Source: Oscillospiraceae bacterium (GTDB taxonomy: Bacteria > Bacillota > Clostridia > Oscillospirales > Oscillospiraceae). Taken from it: a DNA stretch of 51,589 bases. The DNA lies in NCBI GenBank assembly GCA_017398685.1, contig JAFQFH010000004.1:1-51589 (forward strand). The letters are read 5' to 3'. Below are positions 50,732-51,589 of the stretch, piece after piece (the stretch's first letter is position 1; each line of letters opens with the position of its first letter). A model generated the notes under the pieces. That model was not told the origin of the DNA. It did not search any database and saw only the letters and a list, made by a program, of their open reading frames with translations. The translations under genes and the position numbers were made by a program.

Positions 50732-50972
50732 GAAGGAGTTCCTGCTGTGTGCGTGTCTCCTTTTTAAGGTTTCACGGCCCATTAAACCCACATCTCTTAT
50801 AAGGGATGCCGATTTGAATCTGCGGATTGCAGGCCTCCCGGCATTGCGCCGGACGTTGGAAGCAGCGAAACAGAACTTAGGCGACCCACCTGCCTTAACG
50901 TGCAGGTTATAATTGGGCCGGCACGGCATTTGCGGGACACACCCCGTGGCAAAAGCCACGGGGTGTTTTTTT
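50732..50972 (+). ncRNA. ssrS: Structured non-coding RNA, probably 6S RNA
   Basis: About 240 nt between a TATAAT and a strong terminator, with no usable ORF. The 5' and 3' ends can pair (GTGT.TCTCC with GGGACAC, CGGCCCA with TGGGCCG), leaving a long imperfect rod with internal hairpins such as CCGGC / GCCGG and ACCTGC / GCAGGT. The segment GAACTTAGGCGACCCACCTG is one I associate with clostridial 6S RNA, which binds RNA polymerase holoenzyme in slow growth. The match is from memory. SRP RNA was considered because of GGAAGCAGC, but the rest does not fit. Confidence 0.6.
50940..50972 (+). terminator. Terminator of the structured RNA
   Basis: An 11-bp stem (CACCCCGTGGC / GCCACGGGGTG) with an AAAA loop is followed by seven T. 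Confidence 0.92.
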
Positions 50973-50994
50973 GCCATTATTGAATTGCGAGGCG

Positions 50995-51061
50995 GGCCTT
51001 TACCACCCCCCTCTCTGTCTCCTACGGAGACATCTCTCCCCGCCGGTGAGAGTCTTCCCCT
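50995..51061. repeat. GC-rich intergenic hairpin repeat candidate
   Basis: TGTCTCC-TAC-GGAGACA sits inside a larger C/G-rich block (CCCCCCTCTC … TCTCTCCCC), flanked by GGCGGG and CCCGCC. Similar hairpins are common between genes in gut Firmicutes, as I recall. It may also end the recombinase transcript. Confidence 0.4.
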
Positions 51062-51067
51062 CGCGCG

Positions 51068-51589
51068 TTATCGCCTTTGCTTCATATGCTTTTTCCTCAT
51101 CCTGTAAAGCTGGTGCACGTTCACTCCCAGGCACTGTGCCATCTCGGAAAGATTGATTTCCTTCCTTTCAAGCTTTTCGTACAGCGGGTAAAATTCCCGT
51201 GGCAGTGGGCTTGACGGCCTGCCCAGATGTACGCCTCTTTCCCTTGCTGCCGCTATCCCCTCGGCCTGTCTTTGCCGGATGAAGTTCCTCTCCGTCTCTG
51301 CAACATAGCTTAATAGCTGCAAAACAATGTCTGAAATAAGTGAGCCTGTCAGATCTCGGCTTGTCCGCGTGTCCAGCAACGGCATATCCAGCACCACGAT
51401 ATCCGCGCCCTTCTCCTTGGTGATAAGCCGCCATTGCTCCAGTATCTCCGTGTAGTTTCTGCCGAGCCGGTCAATGCTCTTTATTACAAGCACATCGTTT
51501 TTATCCATAAGCCCGATGAGTTTTTGGTAGCCGGGGCGCTCAAAATCCCGGCCTGACTGCCTGTCCGAGAAAATGTTTCTTTCCTCCAC
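51068..51589 (-). CDS. Serine recombinase (resolvase family), N-terminus cut by the window edge
   Basis: At least 173 residues are visible. They cover the later part of the resolvase catalytic domain (D-R-Q-S-G-R-D-F, then I-D-R-L-G-R-N-Y with the conserved arginines, and the E-R-x-F-I-R-Q-R-Q-A-E-G helix) and a C-terminal helix-turn-helix (L-S-E-M-A-Q-C-L-G-V). The catalytic serine would lie upstream, beyond the right edge. GTG at the edge is not the true start. It belongs to the small Tn3-resolvase/invertase type and may mark the border of a mobile element. Confidence 0.88.
   Translation of the reverse strand: MEERNIFSDRQSGRDFERPGYQKLIGLMDKNDVLVIKSIDRLGRNYTEILEQWRLITKEKGADIVVLDMPLLDTRTSRDLTGSLISDIVLQLLSYVAETERNFIRQRQAEGIAAARERGVHLGRPSSPLPREFYPLYEKLERKEINLSEMAQCLGVNVHQLYRMRKKHMKQRR

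Noticed and set aside
50732-50972. SRP RNA
   Set aside because: GGAAGCAGC is reminiscent of SRP RNA, but the surrounding tetraloop motif and helix are not present, and the end-pairing rod fits 6S RNA better.

Overview
The window looks like a chromosomal segment of a Gram-positive, probably anaerobic and spore-forming Clostridia member, most likely an uncultured Oscillospirales-type gut bacterium. The signs are AGGAGG-type ribosome binding sites, TTGACA/TATAAT promoters at 17-18 bp spacing, a wall-anchored Ig-repeat protein, a BofC-like protein behind a sigma-G-like promoter, DUF1292 and CD1871A-type proteins, a THF riboswitch on folT, and larEBC. The taxonomic placement is inference from gene content. 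TAG is used as an ordinary stop codon in several genes. I saw no rRNA or tRNA genes and no CRISPR array.

Layout. 1-2.5 kb: 3' part of a BIG2-repeat surface protein. 2.5-9.9 kb: DUF3810 protein, ZIP metal transporter, GT2 glycosyltransferase, APC permease, then a minus-strand operon of two CobW-type GTPases and a HAD hydrolase. 10-13.7 kb: rfbA-rfbB and a GT-C-like membrane protein. 13.7-15.4 kb: FMN alpha-hydroxy-acid dehydrogenase and two small membrane proteins. 15.5-19.1 kb: D-aminoacylase-like amidohydrolase, APC permease and cytosolic class-A beta-lactamase-like hydrolase. 19.1-23.6 kb: cytidine deaminase, methyltransferase, PAP2 phosphatase, proC and an XRE-methyltransferase fusion. 23.7-29.5 kb: TRAP transporter with FAD oxidoreductase, HpaI-type aldolase and YhcH-type protein. 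29.5-35.9 kb: F-type ATP synthase operon. 36.2-40.4 kb: CD1871A-like protein with a polyferredoxin, then larE-larB-larC. 40.5-44.2 kb: VOC protein, isochorismatase-like hydrolase and a folate cluster (folT, 5-FTHF cyclo-ligase, folD, fchA) with a THF riboswitch. 44.5-49.8 kb: rdgB, SH3/NlpC-P60 endopeptidase, a small unknown gene and a class A PBP with a Trp-rich tail. 49.9-51.6 kb: BofC-like protein, DUF1292 protein, a likely 6S RNA and a serine recombinase cut by the right edge.

The most unusual region is the ATP synthase operon. It has no separate delta gene. Instead the C-terminal (b-binding) domain of delta is fused to the N-terminus of alpha. Subunit c carries a signal-peptide-like leader and an acidic linker. 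Subunit beta has an in-frame TAG exactly where the family has a conserved lysine. The second strongest observation is a FolD that lacks the catalytic lysine of the bifunctional enzyme and sits directly beside FchA, a separate cyclohydrolase. This suggests the two activities have been split between two proteins. Everything here was read by eye from the sequence. No alignments, folding or database searches were run.
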